From contig CANHSD010000157.1 of assembly GCA_947463105.1 (NCBI GenBank), positions 1 to 6,346 of the forward strand: DNA of 6,346 nucleotides, in the 5' to 3' direction. The position numbers and the translations under genes are program-made. Positions within the stretch are counted from its first letter, which is position 1. Every line of letters begins with the position of its first letter. Shown here one piece after another: positions 6,251 through 6,346 of this stretch. Source of the stretch: Chitinophagaceae bacterium (GTDB taxonomy: Bacteria; Bacteroidota; Bacteroidia; Chitinophagales; Chitinophagaceae). The notes under the pieces are model-generated. The model searched no databases, was not told the origin of the DNA, and worked only from the letters and a program-made list of their open reading frames with translations.

Positions 6251-6346
6251 ATGACTACGTATTTACACGTTATTACCTTGGTTTTTCATAGGATATTGGA
6301 TTTAAAACGGGCTGGATTTCTATCCTGGCCCTTTTTTTTTGCTTTA
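6251..6346 (+). CDS. Possible N-terminus of an unidentified, probably membrane, protein (cut by the right edge)
   Basis: From the ATG at 6251 a frame stays open for 32 codons to the window end: MTTYLHVITLV, then FHRILDLKRAGF, then LSWPFFFAL. Two hydrophobic stretches flank a basic segment, as at the start of a multi-helix membrane protein. I do not recognise the family. Support comes from the promoter-like site 19 bases upstream and from the absence of any in-frame stop. Against it, 32 codons prove little, and the same bases form a hairpin with a T-run that looks like a terminator. If real, the gene is divergent from ubiX across a 118-base spacer. Confidence 0.4.
   Translation, partial: MTTYLHVITLVFHRILDLKRAGFLSWPFFFAL
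6309..6340 (+). terminator. Terminator-like hairpin with T9 tail (may be coincidental within coding sequence)
   Basis: GGGC (6309-6312) pairs with GCCC (6328-6331), and GGAT (6314-6317) pairs with ATCC (6322-6325) around the tetraloop TTCT. A small internal loop separates the two stems. AAAA precedes the structure and nine Ts follow (6332-6340), which is the form of a rho-independent terminator on the plus strand. No long plus-strand gene ends upstream, so it would end only a transcript of about 100 bases from the promoter-like site at 6202-6232, or it lies by chance inside the reading frame at 6251. Confidence 0.35.

Noticed and set aside
6251..6346. C-terminal tails of a minus-strand gene entering from the right edge
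   Set aside because: Two minus frames are open for about 20 codons from the edge before stopping, but both are Lys-rich from the T9 run and neither is recognisable. The plus-strand frame has an ATG and a promoter-like site, so I preferred it without excluding the other.
1..6346. Mobile element, CRISPR, toxin-antitoxin, defence system or tRNA
   Set aside because: I saw no repeats in array form, no transposase or integrase, no small paired genes and no cloverleaf; nearly all the sequence is accounted for by housekeeping genes.

Overview
The window looks like ordinary core chromosome from a member of the Bacteroidetes (Bacteroidota). Three things point there. None of the starts chosen here has a Shine-Dalgarno sequence close upstream. 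Several promoter-like sites resemble the Bacteroidetes pattern, TTG or TTTG, about 19 bases, then TAnnTTTG. The gene set (MgtE, a four-helix FtsK, and a LolA-like carrier directly behind ftsK) also fits. I cannot name a genus. Base composition looks uniform, and I see no insertion sequence, phage gene, CRISPR array, tRNA or rRNA.

Layout, left to right. Bases 1-1203 (minus strand) hold most of an MgtE magnesium channel, cut off by the left edge. A 144-base divergent region follows, with a promoter-like site for each direction. Then come four plus-strand genes: shikimate kinase (1348-1902), a DUF423-type small membrane protein overlapping it by 20 bases (1883-2302), the DNA translocase FtsK (2363-4840), and an exported LolA-like lipoprotein carrier (4897-5568). 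The flavin prenyltransferase UbiX (5572-6132, minus strand) runs towards lolA, with only three bases between the two stop codons. Right of ubiX is a 118-base spacer with a large nested inverted repeat, then a short reading frame (6251-6346) that runs off the right edge and may be the start of a membrane protein.

The genes do not form one pathway. They cover magnesium uptake, aromatic biosynthesis, chromosome segregation at division, outer-membrane lipoprotein transport and prenylated-FMN synthesis. The aroK-DUF423 pair is probably co-transcribed because the genes overlap. ftsK and lolA lie 56 to 60 bases further on, in the same direction, and may share the transcript or have their own starts.

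I found no convincing new biological system. The best leads are regulatory: the nested palindrome at 6188-6225, which overlaps a promoter-like site, and a smaller perfect palindrome at 1308-1319 that touches the likely aroK promoter.
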